Source of the DNA: Zoroaster sp. YZ-2022
Taxonomy: Eukaryota; Echinodermata; Asteroidea; Forcipulatida; Zoroasteridae
Reading direction: 5' to 3'
Length of the DNA: 64,000 bases
NCBI GenBank assembly: GCA_029582265.1
Contig: CM055816.1
Span: 1,516,992-1,580,991, forward strand
Shown: piece by piece, positions 37,732 to 47,564 of the stretch
How positions within the stretch are numbered: the first letter of the stretch is position 1
How the letters are laid out: each line of letters begins with the position of its first letter
Program-made: the position numbers and the translations under genes
The notes under the pieces: generated by a model
What the model was told of the DNA's origin: nothing
Seen by the model: only the letters and a program-made list of their open reading frames with translations
Database searches by the model: none

Positions 37732-37959
37732 ATGAGGATGAGTGTGCCAGTTCACCGTGTCAAAACAACGGCACGTGCACGGACGGTCGTAACAGCTTCA
37801 CCTGCGGCTGCCAATCACGCTGGATCGGTTCTCTCTGTGAGATTGAACGGGATGCATGTAGCATTAATCCATGCCTTAATAATGCTGTATGCGTCAATAT
37901 GTATACTTACTATGTCTGTCAATGCGCACCAGGATTCATTGGAAACCTCTGTGAATATA
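37732..37959 (+). CDS. EGF/CUB gene exon 8 (two EGF domains)
   Basis: A 228-nt phase 1-1 exon between TTTGTTAG and GTAAGT that carries two EGF domains without an intron between them. The first starts D-E-D-E-C-A-S-S-P-C and contains C-T-D-G-R-N-S-F-T-C, the pattern of a calcium-binding EGF. The second starts E-R-D-A-C-S-I-N-P-C and ends C-A-P-G-F-I-G-N-L-C-E-Y. Twelve cysteines are present. It is the only visible exon with two modules, suggesting intron loss or an ancestral double exon. Confidence 0.94.
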
Positions 37960-38269
37960 GTAAGTAAACTATTGAAATAAACTTTTCAAATTCAACAATT
38001 TTTTACAATTATCTAAAGAGATATGGGAAAGGAGCTGAAAGGGACATTGCAACATATTTAGGGAAAGTACTACATTGGTAATTTCAAAATAAATTATGGT
38101 CCACCTAAAACTTACTTTGCATATAAATGATGGTATCAAACAGTGAAATTTCCACAGGTTGGTTGTTTACAGGCCTGTCTTGATTCAAGGAAAGTTAGTA
38201 TACTTTAACTTAAGAAGCAGTTTTGCCAATGTTGTACCTGCCATTTAACCATTTAATTCCTAAAGGTCT

Positions 38270-38650
38270 CCCAAACCCACCCTCATCTCCACCACCCTCA
38301 TCTCCACCTTCTCTATCATTTCCCCGTTGTCTTTCCATCACCACCCTCTACCCACACCCTCTCCCAACCACCACCCACCACCCTTTCCCCACTATCTCCC
38401 CACCACCACCCTTTCCACACCCTTCCCGAACCCTCCCCACCACCACTCTTCTCCCACGCTTTTTCCCAACCCTTCCCCACCCTCTCCCCACAACAAACCT
38501 TTCTCCACCCTTCCTGAACCCTCCCCACCCTATTCCCACCACTACCCTTCCCCACCCTTCCTGCACCCTTCCTGCACCCTTCCCCACTATTTTCCCACCC
38601 TCTTCCCACCACCACTCTTCCCCCACCCTTCCCCAACCCTTGTATGTCGC
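38270..38650. repeat. C-rich low-complexity tract (CCCACCC/CCACCACC)
   Basis: About 380 bp of intron consists of CCCACCC, CCTTCC and CCACCACC runs. Long open frames on both strands (proline/histidine- or glycine-rich) come from the composition alone. The G-rich complementary strand has many G-triplet runs. Confidence 0.9.
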
Positions 38651-38816
38651 CCCTGTGACGTGTACATTCATGTCATTATTATTGGTGATGCTCATGGCAG
38701 TGAACAGGTATACAATTGGTAATTTGGTATGAGTTGAAATAACTTGCAAACTTGCAAAGTCTCTCCTTAATTGGCTTAACCTATTAATAATGATTGAATA
38801 AATTGACCTTTGACAG

Positions 38817-38937
38817 ATGTGAACGAGTATACTAGTGGACCGTGTCGGAATGGCGGTTCATGTATTGATGGCATCAACATACATTGTATTCAGCTGTGTA
38901 TGTGATGTACACTGGACAGGACCAACATGTGAAACGG
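38817..38937 (+). pseudogene. EGF/CUB gene exon 9, damaged EGF domain
   Basis: Between TTTGACAG and GTAAGC lies a 121-nt EGF-like exon. It begins D-V-N-E-Y-T-S-G-P-C-R-N-G-G-S-C-I-D-G-I-N, where the first cysteine of a calcium-binding EGF is replaced by tyrosine (TAT for TGT). After I-N the frame shifts, and the original frame meets TGA. The alternative frame continues F-S-C-V-C-D-V-H-W-T-G-P-T-C-E-T to the donor. One extra base explains the shift. Skipping the exon would keep the transcript in frame because its flanking phases are symmetric. It could be a decayed exon or an assembly error. Confidence 0.78.
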
Positions 38938-39399
38938 GTAAGCTGTCATCTACATACATGACATTTCAACTTGATGGTCAGGTTGGCCAAGTTGACATAC
39001 TTTCACTGCCTTCACATCTACCACTTCAGTGACCATGGGTCCTTCCACAAACCACACAACCACTATGTTGTCTTAATTAACACCTAGAGATTTCTAGTAG
39101 GCCTTTATCCAGATATATTTATGAAGTACGGGTAAACGTTAGTGCTGGAATTTACCTGTTAGTTCGTCAAGCGTTTAACCACAACTTTCACAGTCGGTTA
39201 ACCGAAAGTCAGCACCCAATGGCCAAACAAACTGGATAGTCGGCAAATAGAATAATGTTTATAAATTTTCAGTTGAAAAGCATTAATTAATAAACTTCCA
39301 TCAATGATTGTTTAATAACTATTGCGGCAAAACAGGAAGTCCAGAACAACAAAATGGGCGTCAAATTCATAAACGGTTAGTGCATTTTGTGTCAGTTAA
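38938..39399 (+). other. Intron sequence, no feature seen
   Basis: No recognised repeat or exon before the 21-bp array. Confidence 0.45.
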
Positions 39400-39665
39400 C
39401 CAGTTTACTGCTTAAACTGGCAGGTTTACTGCTTACACTGGCAGGTTTACTGCTTACACTGGCAGGTTTACTGCTTATACACTGGCAGGTTTACTGCTTA
39501 TACACTGGCAGGTTTACTGCTTACACTGGCAGGTTTACTGCTTACACTGGCAGGTTTACTGCTTACACTGGCAGGTTTACTGCTTACACTGCCAGGATTA
39601 CTGCTTACACTGCCAGGTTTACTGCTTAAACTGCCAAGTTTACTGCTAAAAACTGGCAGGTTTAC
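39400..39665. repeat. 21-bp minisatellite, ~12 copies
   Basis: Unit CTGGCAGGTTTACTGCTTAC plus A, with occasional 3-bp additions (TATACAC), so the length stays a multiple of three and open frames arise by chance. It ends about 40 bp upstream of the exon 10 acceptor. Confidence 0.95.
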
Positions 39666-39706
39666 CTTCAGTAGGTTTGATCATATTTGATATTATTTTC
39701 TTTCAG

Positions 39707-39820
39707 CATTGGACCCATGTGAAAGTATACCATGTGCTAATGGAGCTACTTGCACCAGTAACATCATCACATTCAGCTGTACATGTGCCCCTGGATGGAA
39801 GGGAATGTTATGTGATGAGA
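39707..39820 (+). CDS. EGF/CUB gene exon 10 (EGF domain)
   Basis: A 114-nt phase 1-1 exon between TTCTTTCAG and GTACGT. It encodes A-L-D-P-C-E-S-I-P-C-A-N-G-A-T-C, then F-S-C-T-C-A-P-G-W-K-G-M-L-C-D-E, with six cysteines. It is intact. Confidence 0.93.
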
Positions 39821-40565
39821 GTACGTATGTCAAGATTTGAGACATTTAGGGTACAGGATGGGGATGGGGGGGGGGGGGTGGTGGAGGTTCAGGGCCCAAT
39901 GTCATGGCTCTGCTTATTGTAAGAAAAAAAATTGGTGCTTACTAGAGCTGAAACTTCTGTACTTAAGTAATTGTATTTTACAGATTATTAAGATCATTAT
40001 TTCTGCTTGTGCATGTGTGGTTCGCACAACTAAGGATTTGTCGCTTACACAAGCGTAAAACTTTTGCGCTTACCGTGTAAGCACAAAAAAACGTGATTGT
40101 AAGCGTGTTTATCGGTACCATGACATTAAGGCCTGGTTGGCTGGGGTGATAGGGTGGGGTGAGGATAGAGTGGGGTTGGCATGCCCCCATGATGCACCCA
40201 TTACGCACCATACTGTGCACCACACTGTATATTGAGGTACTTCTGTTTGTACCCCTAAAAAAAAAAACCAACCTGAAAATTGGACACTCTAGTGTAGTTT
40301 TGGTGCGTTCCAATTCTTTAACATAGCACCGAAAGTGCACCACGCATAATTGTGGTGTAGTTTTGGTGTGGTGAGATTTGGTGGTGTTCGGGTGCAGCAT
40401 TGAAATTGTGTAGTGCTTACACCAAAACCGCACTTCATTCGTTGGTTCGAATCTTGCCTGAATCCCCAGCGGATTAACCCTGCAGTAACTCAGAAACACC
40501 AATATACAGTGCTGAGCTTATGCAGAGAAGGGTAATTAGTAATTTGTGTGATGTTTAATTACCAG
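39821..40565 (+). other. Intron sequence, no feature seen
   Basis: Contains a G-homopolymer near 39868-39877 and GTGGTG/GGTGCA-rich stretches near 40180-40430. No mobile element was recognised with confidence. Confidence 0.45.
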
Positions 40566-40679
40566 ATATTAACGAGTGCAAGAGTTCACCTTGTGTTAAT
40601 GGCGGGACGTGTATCGATGTCGTCAATGGCTATGTGTGTGATTGTACCTCGGCTTGGAGTGGCAAACACTGTCAACTTG
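40566..40679 (+). CDS. EGF/CUB gene exon 11 (calcium-binding-type EGF)
   Basis: A 114-nt phase 1-1 exon between AATTACCAG and GTGAGT. It encodes [27 protein letters not shown], ending [13 protein letters not shown] plus C-x-D-x-x-N-G-Y is the calcium-binding EGF signature, which stiffens neighbouring modules in Notch and fibrillin-like proteins. All six cysteines are present. Confidence 0.94.
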
Positions 40680-40689
40680 GTGAGTTAGG

Positions 40690-40815
40690 AATCATATATA
40701 AAGTGTCTTGTCCAAGGACACAATTAAGCCCATGATTGTTTGAACCCACATAATAAAGACTCATCAGCCATCAGAACACAAGACCAATGTAATAAACCAA
40801 TGGCATCTCTAACCT
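40690..40815 (-). mobile_element. Degraded SINE fragment
   Basis: Phrases AAGTGTCTTGTCCAAGGACAC, TTTGAACCCACA and GCCATCAGAACACAA match the body and head of the SINE at 25799-26169 in the same orientation, with many substitutions and no intact A or B box. Confidence 0.65.
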
Positions 40816-41344
40816 TACTACATTTTTTTGTATCTGGAATTTTTTTTGATTTTTTCCATATGGAAAAAATCTCAAAAGAAAATGTGATCTGGTTGATGTT
40901 ATTTTAAAGATAATTTAATGGCAATTTAAAGAAATTTTCTATTTCATCAGAACATTTGTTTTACTTGAGGAAGGTAAAACAATGCTTAAAAATTACACAT
41001 TTCTCAAAGAGTTCTCATGAGAAGAATGGTGGGTCCCGTTATAAATTAATTTGTCACTTTTTTTAATTGTTAAACCAAGCTTCTGACAACTGTTTTGTAA
41101 AATATCTTATTTCAAAGTATTTGTTTTCCTTTTCAAAAAGGAAATTATCAATGTTCCAATAAAAACAAAAATATCCGGAAATTGCCAGTAAAACACAGGC
41201 CATACATCTTTAAGGTGTGTAACTTGAAACATATATAACCCTGCCTGTCCACTCATAAACACTTCTTAAAGGTTCTCTTTGCATACTGGTCAGCTTAGGA
41301 CTAAAGGGGCCTTAACACAACAGTTGAAAAAAATGGCATTAAAG
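40816..41344 (+). other. Intron sequence, no feature seen
   Basis: AT-rich intron before the hAT-like element. No exon was recognised. Confidence 0.45.
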
Positions 41345-44300
41345 TAAGGCCGTGCCGGGTATCCAGGTACCCGGATACCTGACCGAAACTGTCGTTACCC
41401 AGTTTCATTTTTCAGTTCCAATTACCCGTAAATGACTTTAAAAAAATTTCGACTGAACATATAAGCCACACAAATGTCTCCGATTTTTGTATGTGTGTGG
41501 GGAATGGGGATGCTACGAGTCATTGTTGTATGTGTGTGGGGAATGGGGATGCTACGAGTCATTGTTGTATGTGTGTGGGGAATGGGGATGCTACGAGTCA
41601 TTGTTGTATGTGTGTGGGTTTTGGGGCCGCTTCGAGTCATTGTTGTTTGTGTGGGGAATGGGGATGCTACGAGTCATTGTTGTATGTGTGTGGGGAATGG
41701 GATGCTACGAGTCATTGTTGTATGTGTGTGGGGAATGGGGATGCTACGAGTCATTGTTGTATGTGTGTGGGGAATGGGGATGCTACGAGTCATTGTTGTA
41801 TGTGTGTGGGGAATGGGGATGCTACGAGTCATTGTTGTATGTGTGTGGGGAATGGGGATGCTACGAGTCATTGTTGTATGTGTGTGGGGAATGGGGATGC
41901 TACGAGTCATTGTTGTATGTGTGTGGGGAATGGGGATGCTACGAGTCATTTTGTATGTGTGTGGGGAATGGGGATGCTACGAGTCATTGTTGTATGTGTG
42001 TGGGGAATGGGGATGCTACGAGTCATTTTGTATGTGTGTGGGGAATGGGGATGCTGAGTCATTGTTGTATGTGTGTGGGGAATGGGGATGCTACGAGTCA
42101 TTGTTGTATGTGTGTGGGGAATGGGGATGCTACGAGTCATTGTTGTATGTGTGTGGGAATGGGGATGCTACGAGTCATTTTTGTATGTGTGTGGGGAATG
42201 GGGATGCTACTAGTCATTGTTGTATGTGTGTGGGGAATGGGGATGCTACGAGTCATTGTTGTATGTGTGGGGAATGGGGATGCTACGAGTCATTGTTGTA
42301 TGTGTGTGGGGAATGGGGATGCTACGAGTCATTGTTGTATGTGTGTGGGGAATGGGGATGCTACGAGTCATTTTTGTATGTGTGTGGGGAATGGGGATGC
42401 TACGAGTCATTGTTGTATGTGTGTGGGGAATGGGGATGCTACGAGTCATTGTTGTATGTGTGTGGGGAATGGGGATGCTACGAGTCATTGTTGTATGTGT
42501 GTGGGGAATGGGGATGCTACGAGTCATTGTTGTATGTGTGTGTGGGGAATGGGGATGCTACGAGTCATTGTTGTATGTGTGTGGGGAATGGGGATGCTAC
42601 GAGTCATTGTTGTATGTGTGTGGGGAATGGGGATGCTACGAGTCATTGTTGTATGTGTGTGGGGAATGGGGATGCTACGAGTCATTGTTGTATGTGTGGG
42701 GAATGGGGATGCTACGAGTCATTTTTGTATGTGTGTGGGGAATGGGGATGCTACGAGTCATTGTTGTATGTGTGTGGGGAATGGGGATGCTACAGTCATT
42801 TTGTATGTGTGTGGGAATGGGGATGCTACGAGTCATTTTTGTATGTGTGTGGGGAATGGGGATGCTACGAGTCATTGTTGTATGTGTGTGGGGAATGGGG
42901 ATGCTACGAGTCATTGTTGTATGTGTGTGGGGAATGGGGATGCTATGAGTCATTGTTGTATGTGTGTGGGGAATGGGGATGCTACGAGTCATTGTTGTAT
43001 GTGTGTGGGGAATGGGGATGCTACGAGTCATTTTTGTATGTGTGTGGGGAATGGGGATGCTACGAGTCATTGTTGTATGTGTGTGGGGAATGGGGATGCT
43101 ACGAGTCATTGTTGTATGTGTGTGGGGAATGGGGATGCTACGAGTCATTGTTGTATGTGTGTGGGGAATGGGGATGCTAAGAGTCATTGTTGTATGTGTG
43201 TGGGGAATGGGGATGCTACGAGTCATTGTTGTATGTGTGTGGGGAATGGGGATGCTACGAGTCATTGTTGTATGTGTGTGGGGAATGGGGATGCTACGAG
43301 TCATTGTTGTATGTGTGTGGGGAATGGGGATGCTACGAGTCATTGTTGTATGTGTGTGGGGAATGGGGATGCTACGAGTCATTGTTGTGTGTGTGGGGAA
43401 TGGGGATGCTACGAGTCATTGTTGTATGTGTGTGGGGAATGGGGATGCTAAGAGGTCATTGTTGTATGTGTGTGGGGAATGGGGATGCTACGAGTCATTT
43501 TTGTATGTGTGTGGGGAATGGGGATGCTACAAGTCATTGTTGTATGTGTGTGGGAATGGGGATACGAGTCATTGTTGTATGTGTGTGGGGAATGGGGATG
43601 CTACGAGTCATTGTTGTATGTGTGGGGAATGGGGATGCTACGAGTCATTGTTGTATGTGTGTGGGGAATGGGGATGCTACAGTCATTGTTGTATGTGTGT
43701 GGGGAATGGGGATGCTACGAGTCATTGTTGTATGTGTGTGGGGAATGGGATGCTACGAGTCATTTTGTATGTGTGTGGGGAATGGGGATGCTAAGAGTCA
43801 TTTTTGTATGTGTGTGGGGAATGGGGATGCTAAGAGTCATTTTTGTATGTGTGTGGGGAATGGGGATGCTACGAGTCATTGTTGTATGTGTGTGGGGAAT
43901 GGGGATGCTACGAGTCATTTTTGTATGTGTGTGGGGAATGGGGATGCTACGAGTCATTTTTGTATGTGTGTGGGGAATGGGGATGCTACGAGTCATTGTT
44001 GTATGTGTGTGGGGAATGGGGATGCTACGAGTCATTGTTGTATGTGTGTGGGAATAGGATGCTACGAGTCATTGTTGTATGTGTGGGGAATGGGGATGCT
44101 ACGAGTCATTGTTGTATGTGTGTGGGGAATGGGGATGCTACGAGTCATTTGTTGTATGTGTGTGGGGAATGGGGATGCTACGAGTCATTTTGTATGTGTG
44201 TGGGAATGGGGATGCTACAAGTCATTGTTGTATGTGTGTGGGGAATGGGGATGCTACGAGTCATTGTTGTATGTGTGTGGGGAATGGGGATGCTACGAGT

Positions 44301-44720
44301 CATTGTTGTATGTGTGTGGGGAATGGGGATGCTACGAGTCATTGTTGTATGTGTGTGGGGAATGGGGATGCTACGAGTCATTGTTGTATGTGTGTGGGGA
44401 ATGGGGATGCTACGAGTCATTGTTGTATGTGTGTGGGGAATGGGGATGCTACGAGTCATTGTTGTATGTGTGTGGGGAATGGGGATGCTACGAGTCATTG
44501 TTGTATGTGTGTGGGGAATGGGGATGCTACGAGTCATTTTTAAAAGAGAGGCAGGAAGTTATTAGAGTAAGTCCACATTTATTTTGATTCTAATAAAACA
44601 AGAGACACTTGTGTTTGTTTTTATACATTCAGAATTTATGTGTTTTTACAAAATTGTTGATATCCGAAGATTTCCAAATTGGGGTACCCGGTTCCTGAGA
44701 ACTGAAAATGCACAGCGTTA
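41345..44720. mobile_element. hAT-like element containing a huge minisatellite
   Basis: The ends TAAGGCCGTG and the complement of TAACGCTGTG are flanked by CATTAAAG on both sides (41337-41344 and 44721-44728), an exact 8-bp duplication as made by hAT transposases. Flank-proximal sequence (ACCCG..CAGTTCCAATTACC, GCCACACAAATG, AGTCCACATTTATT, CCGAAGATT) matches a second, 360-bp copy at 56920-57281 that lacks the array. No transposase is present. Confidence 0.82.
41483..44540. repeat. 39-bp minisatellite, ~78 copies
   Basis: Unit GAGTCATTGTTGTATGTGTG followed by TGGGGAATGGGGATGCTAC. Because 39 bp equals 13 codons and the unit has no stop in several frames, very long open frames appear on both strands (over 600 residues of V-I-V-V-C-V-W-G-M-G-M-L-R type). 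Occasional single-base indels move between the frames. There is no start context, splice support or domain, so these are not genes. Confidence 0.97.
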
Positions 44721-44816
44721 CATTAAAGCCAACCGATCTGAGTAAAAGGATTTCTAAAACTGAGCTAATGAAATGTATCTTATTGATTTTATTTCTGCAT
44801 TTATTCATTTATTCAG

Positions 44817-45179
44817 AGGGTAGTTGCATCCGTGACATGGCGCTACAGGCCAATGAAACAATCGTTATCCAAACTCCAAACTTCCCCGCCAACTACAACG
44901 ATAACCAGTTCTGCCGCTGGACCATCACTGCCCCCCAGGGCACTTTCCTTCTCATCGAAACGACAGAGTTCTTGACCGAGTTGAACTATGACTGGATGAG
45001 GTACGGCACGGGATCAGACTCAACCTCCGAAGACTCTCTCCTGCTACAGCTCTCCGGGAGTAAAATCCCGATAGGTTTCAAGACGCAAGGACCACAGTTA
45101 TGGATGACATTCAATTCGGACCATGACAAAACAGAAACGGGCGTGTCCGTCAAGATTCATGTGGAGACAGAAAGAGATG
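44817..45179 (+). CDS. EGF/CUB gene exon 12 (CUB domain)
   Basis: A 363-nt phase 1-1 exon between TTTATTCAG and GTTAGT encodes one complete CUB domain of about 121 residues. It has G-S-C-I-R-D-M at the start, T-P-N-F-P-A-N-Y, then F-C-R-W-T-I-T-A-P-Q-G, and W-M-T-F-N-S-D near the end. CUB domains are extracellular beta-sandwiches that bind proteins, often with calcium. Only the first cysteine pair is present; the second pair of classical CUBs is missing. The combination with EGF modules recalls sea-urchin fibropellins. Base composition here is clearly more GC-rich than in the flanks. Confidence 0.94.
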
Positions 45180-45996
45180 GTTAGTACATATGTTGTAACA
45201 TCTTGTATTTTTTTAATAAAATAATATCCGCGTTTGCATCTTTTTAGTTAGAGAAGCAGTCAAAGATGCATTTGGTCTGTTCTCTACAGGCTAGGAATCC
45301 TTTTCCACTAGTGCTGGGCCGACCGAAACTGCACTAACCATTTGTGACCGGATCCTACGAAATGAGTCTTAAGGTGATGTCGGAACAAATTGAGTTTTTA
45401 TGTGGTCCTGAAAGAGCATATTCTCCTCTTCCATTTGATAAAAAAAAATATTTTCATACGTTAAAAAATATGGAAGTTATACCATAAAACACATTACCTC
45501 GGCCTGCACTGTCAGAAAACCAAAAACGGAAATATCGCACGTTTAAGTTTGGGCTTGATTTCTGGTTTTATTTTATATCATTCTTCCATAGCAACCATGC
45601 GTTTTAAGTCAACGTGGCTGCAAACATAGAGCTAGGACCAGGCATTCTAGGGCTAAAAAGGGGACAAAACGATCCTTTGCTGAGTAATTTTGGAACATAT
45701 TCTTGATTCAACATGGTAAAGAAAATCAGGATGTTGAACATTTTCCGATTTTATTTCGTTTTTTTTTTTGTTGGGTAGTTTTATTAACATGTTTTTCTAC
45801 TTATTTCTTTCGAAAACAAACACGCATGAATCGTGTTTACGTGTCCGTATCTCAATACAGGCATTTGCGACTTCCGACTCATTTCGTACAGTCGGGTCAC
45901 ATTTAGAAATCTGCTAATCGGCTAACCGAAACCAATATTTAAACAATTTGACTGGGTACCAACAGTTTTCATAGGATGTTTCCATACTCCAGTGCA
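45180..45996 (+). other. Intron sequence, no feature seen
   Basis: No confident mobile element or exon. The 45880-45990 part (CTAATCGGCTAACCGAAACC) has small internal symmetries only. Confidence 0.45.
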
Positions 45997-46200
45997 GGTG
46001 AATGTACCAACAGGTATCTCATGATTTACTCATTGTTATTATCTATTACCATAGCAACTGATGAATGTGCCAACAAGTACCTCATGAATGTATCCATTGT
46101 TCGTACCATGGCAAATAATCAATGTGACAACAAATACATTATAATTCTCTCATCAGATCATATGCTTTGTTTCTGTTTCCATAGCAATTGATGAATATGC
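45997..46200 (+). repeat. Degenerate repeats of the exon 13 acceptor and 5' end
   Basis: Four partial units (starting near 45997, 46057, 46110 and 46184) each read like the start of exon 13: a CAG or TAG-like junction, then GCAACTGATGAATGTGCCAA or variants, followed by about 40 bp of spacer. They encode T-D-E-C-A-N-like strings that soon end. They look like tandem copies of the acceptor side of the EGF exon located about 220 bp downstream. Confidence 0.68.
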
Positions 46201-46417
46201 CATTTGTTTAATAGACCTTGATCACGGAGCAGCCATCTTGATTTTCTTTGATACAAATCCACATGACCAAACCGAGGCTGGAAGGCAAACTAGTCTGATC
46301 CCTTAAATGCAATGAGAATCAGCACTGTAATTGTTATTGCATATACAGGGAACATGACCAAGATGGCATTGATGTAATAAACAATTACATGTACTTATTG
46401 TTTTATTTCCCTACTAG

Positions 46418-46537
46418 CGACTGATGAATGTGCCAGTAACCCATGTCTTAATGGTGGTATGTGTGTAAACGGTGTTGATAAGTTCGCTTGTTACTGTTTG
46501 TCTGGATATAGTGGAGTCATCTGCCAGACTGAAAATG
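46418..46537 (+). CDS. EGF/CUB gene exon 13 (EGF domain)
   Basis: A 120-nt phase 1-1 exon between TCCCTACTAG and GTACGT. It encodes [26 protein letters not shown], ending S-G-V-I-C-Q-T-E-N. Six cysteines are present. It follows the CUB exon by about 1.2 kb, with pseudo-acceptor repeats in between. Confidence 0.93.
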
Positions 46538-46932
46538 GTACGTCATTTAGGCACCTTCTCAAAACTATTCCCGAATAAGTTGCAGAAAAGTTTCTCCGGC
46601 GCAAAGGGTATATAATTGCGAAAACGTTGAGGTCAGATTCTTTTGCTAGATAGATTTTTCCTCTATACAAAGCACACATTTATCCTCTATAATGTTTATA
46701 GTCTCTTCACCGAGCAGTCTGCGGTTTGGCCAACTGATAAGATCTCATGGCCCTTTGCGGTTTGCAGAATCCCGGCAATGTTTACGAAATGTGACATGCA
46801 TGATTTATTTTGTGAGAGTATTGATCAAGGACAATCTAGGCTTACTTGATGTCAATGAAAGAGCCCGATCTTTAGCAACAGAACACATAGGTTTACTTTT
46901 AAATAAAGTTATTCAGATCCGAAAGATATATA
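46538..46932 (+). other. Intron sequence, no feature seen
   Basis: No exon or known repeat. Open frames at 46643-46943 have no domain. Confidence 0.45.
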
Positions 46933-47189
46933 CAGGCCTGTGATTTCTCAGAATGATTTCATTTTTTACAAATCTCTCTTTGGCTCAAAGTAGCCACCAA
47001 GGAAAGAAAGAAGTAGCCTGTATTGTGTCCAAACCTCTAGTTTGTTTGTGGGGATGTTGAGAGTCTGTAAATCCTCCAAAATTAAACACCTGGGAGATTT
47101 AGGGGCTCTGTCCTCTAGACCAAAAGGAGACCCAGGCCCGCTACTCCTTTTTCAGGATTTTTTTACTTAAATGTCAAATCACACTCCTG
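46933..47189. mobile_element. Interspersed element, CAGGCCTGTGATTT family
   Basis: Begins CAGGCCTGTGATTTCTCAG and ends AAATCACACTCCTG. The internal order matches the copies at 24925 and 33716, but only one GAGATTTAGGGGCTCTG-type unit is present, so this copy shows the unexpanded form. Confidence 0.62.
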
Positions 47190-47564
47190 CATGTAACATT
47201 GGTAATGTTGTCTAACTGCTTATATTAAAGTATGCTTACTTCTTTGAGGGTGACATAGATATATAACTGGTTTATTTGTTATTATATAATGAAAAAGAAC
47301 ATTACATTATAATCAAAGATTGAATTGCATCCTAATACATTTCAAAAGGAATACACGTAAATAAAAATATTTAAAAAAAACCTTCAAAACTTTCAAAGAC
47401 TACTTTTCCTAACAATAAACAACAATTGGGTGAGAACAATACTATGAACACACAAACAAATTTGATAGTTTTTACAAAACCCTCCACCCTCTCCCTACCA
47501 TAGAGGGCTATGATGTGGAACAGAGCTAGCGGATAACAATTTTGTTCAAACTATAACAAAGTTA

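Noticed and set aside
38223..38749. Proline- and glycine-rich open frames in the C-rich tract
   Set aside because: Composition bias on both strands, with no domain or splice support; the tract is intronic.
41474..44587. Very long open frames (up to about 650 codons) on both strands
   Set aside because: They arise because the 39-bp unit is 13 codons with no stop in several frames. There is no start context, splice sites or domain, and frames switch at single-base indels.
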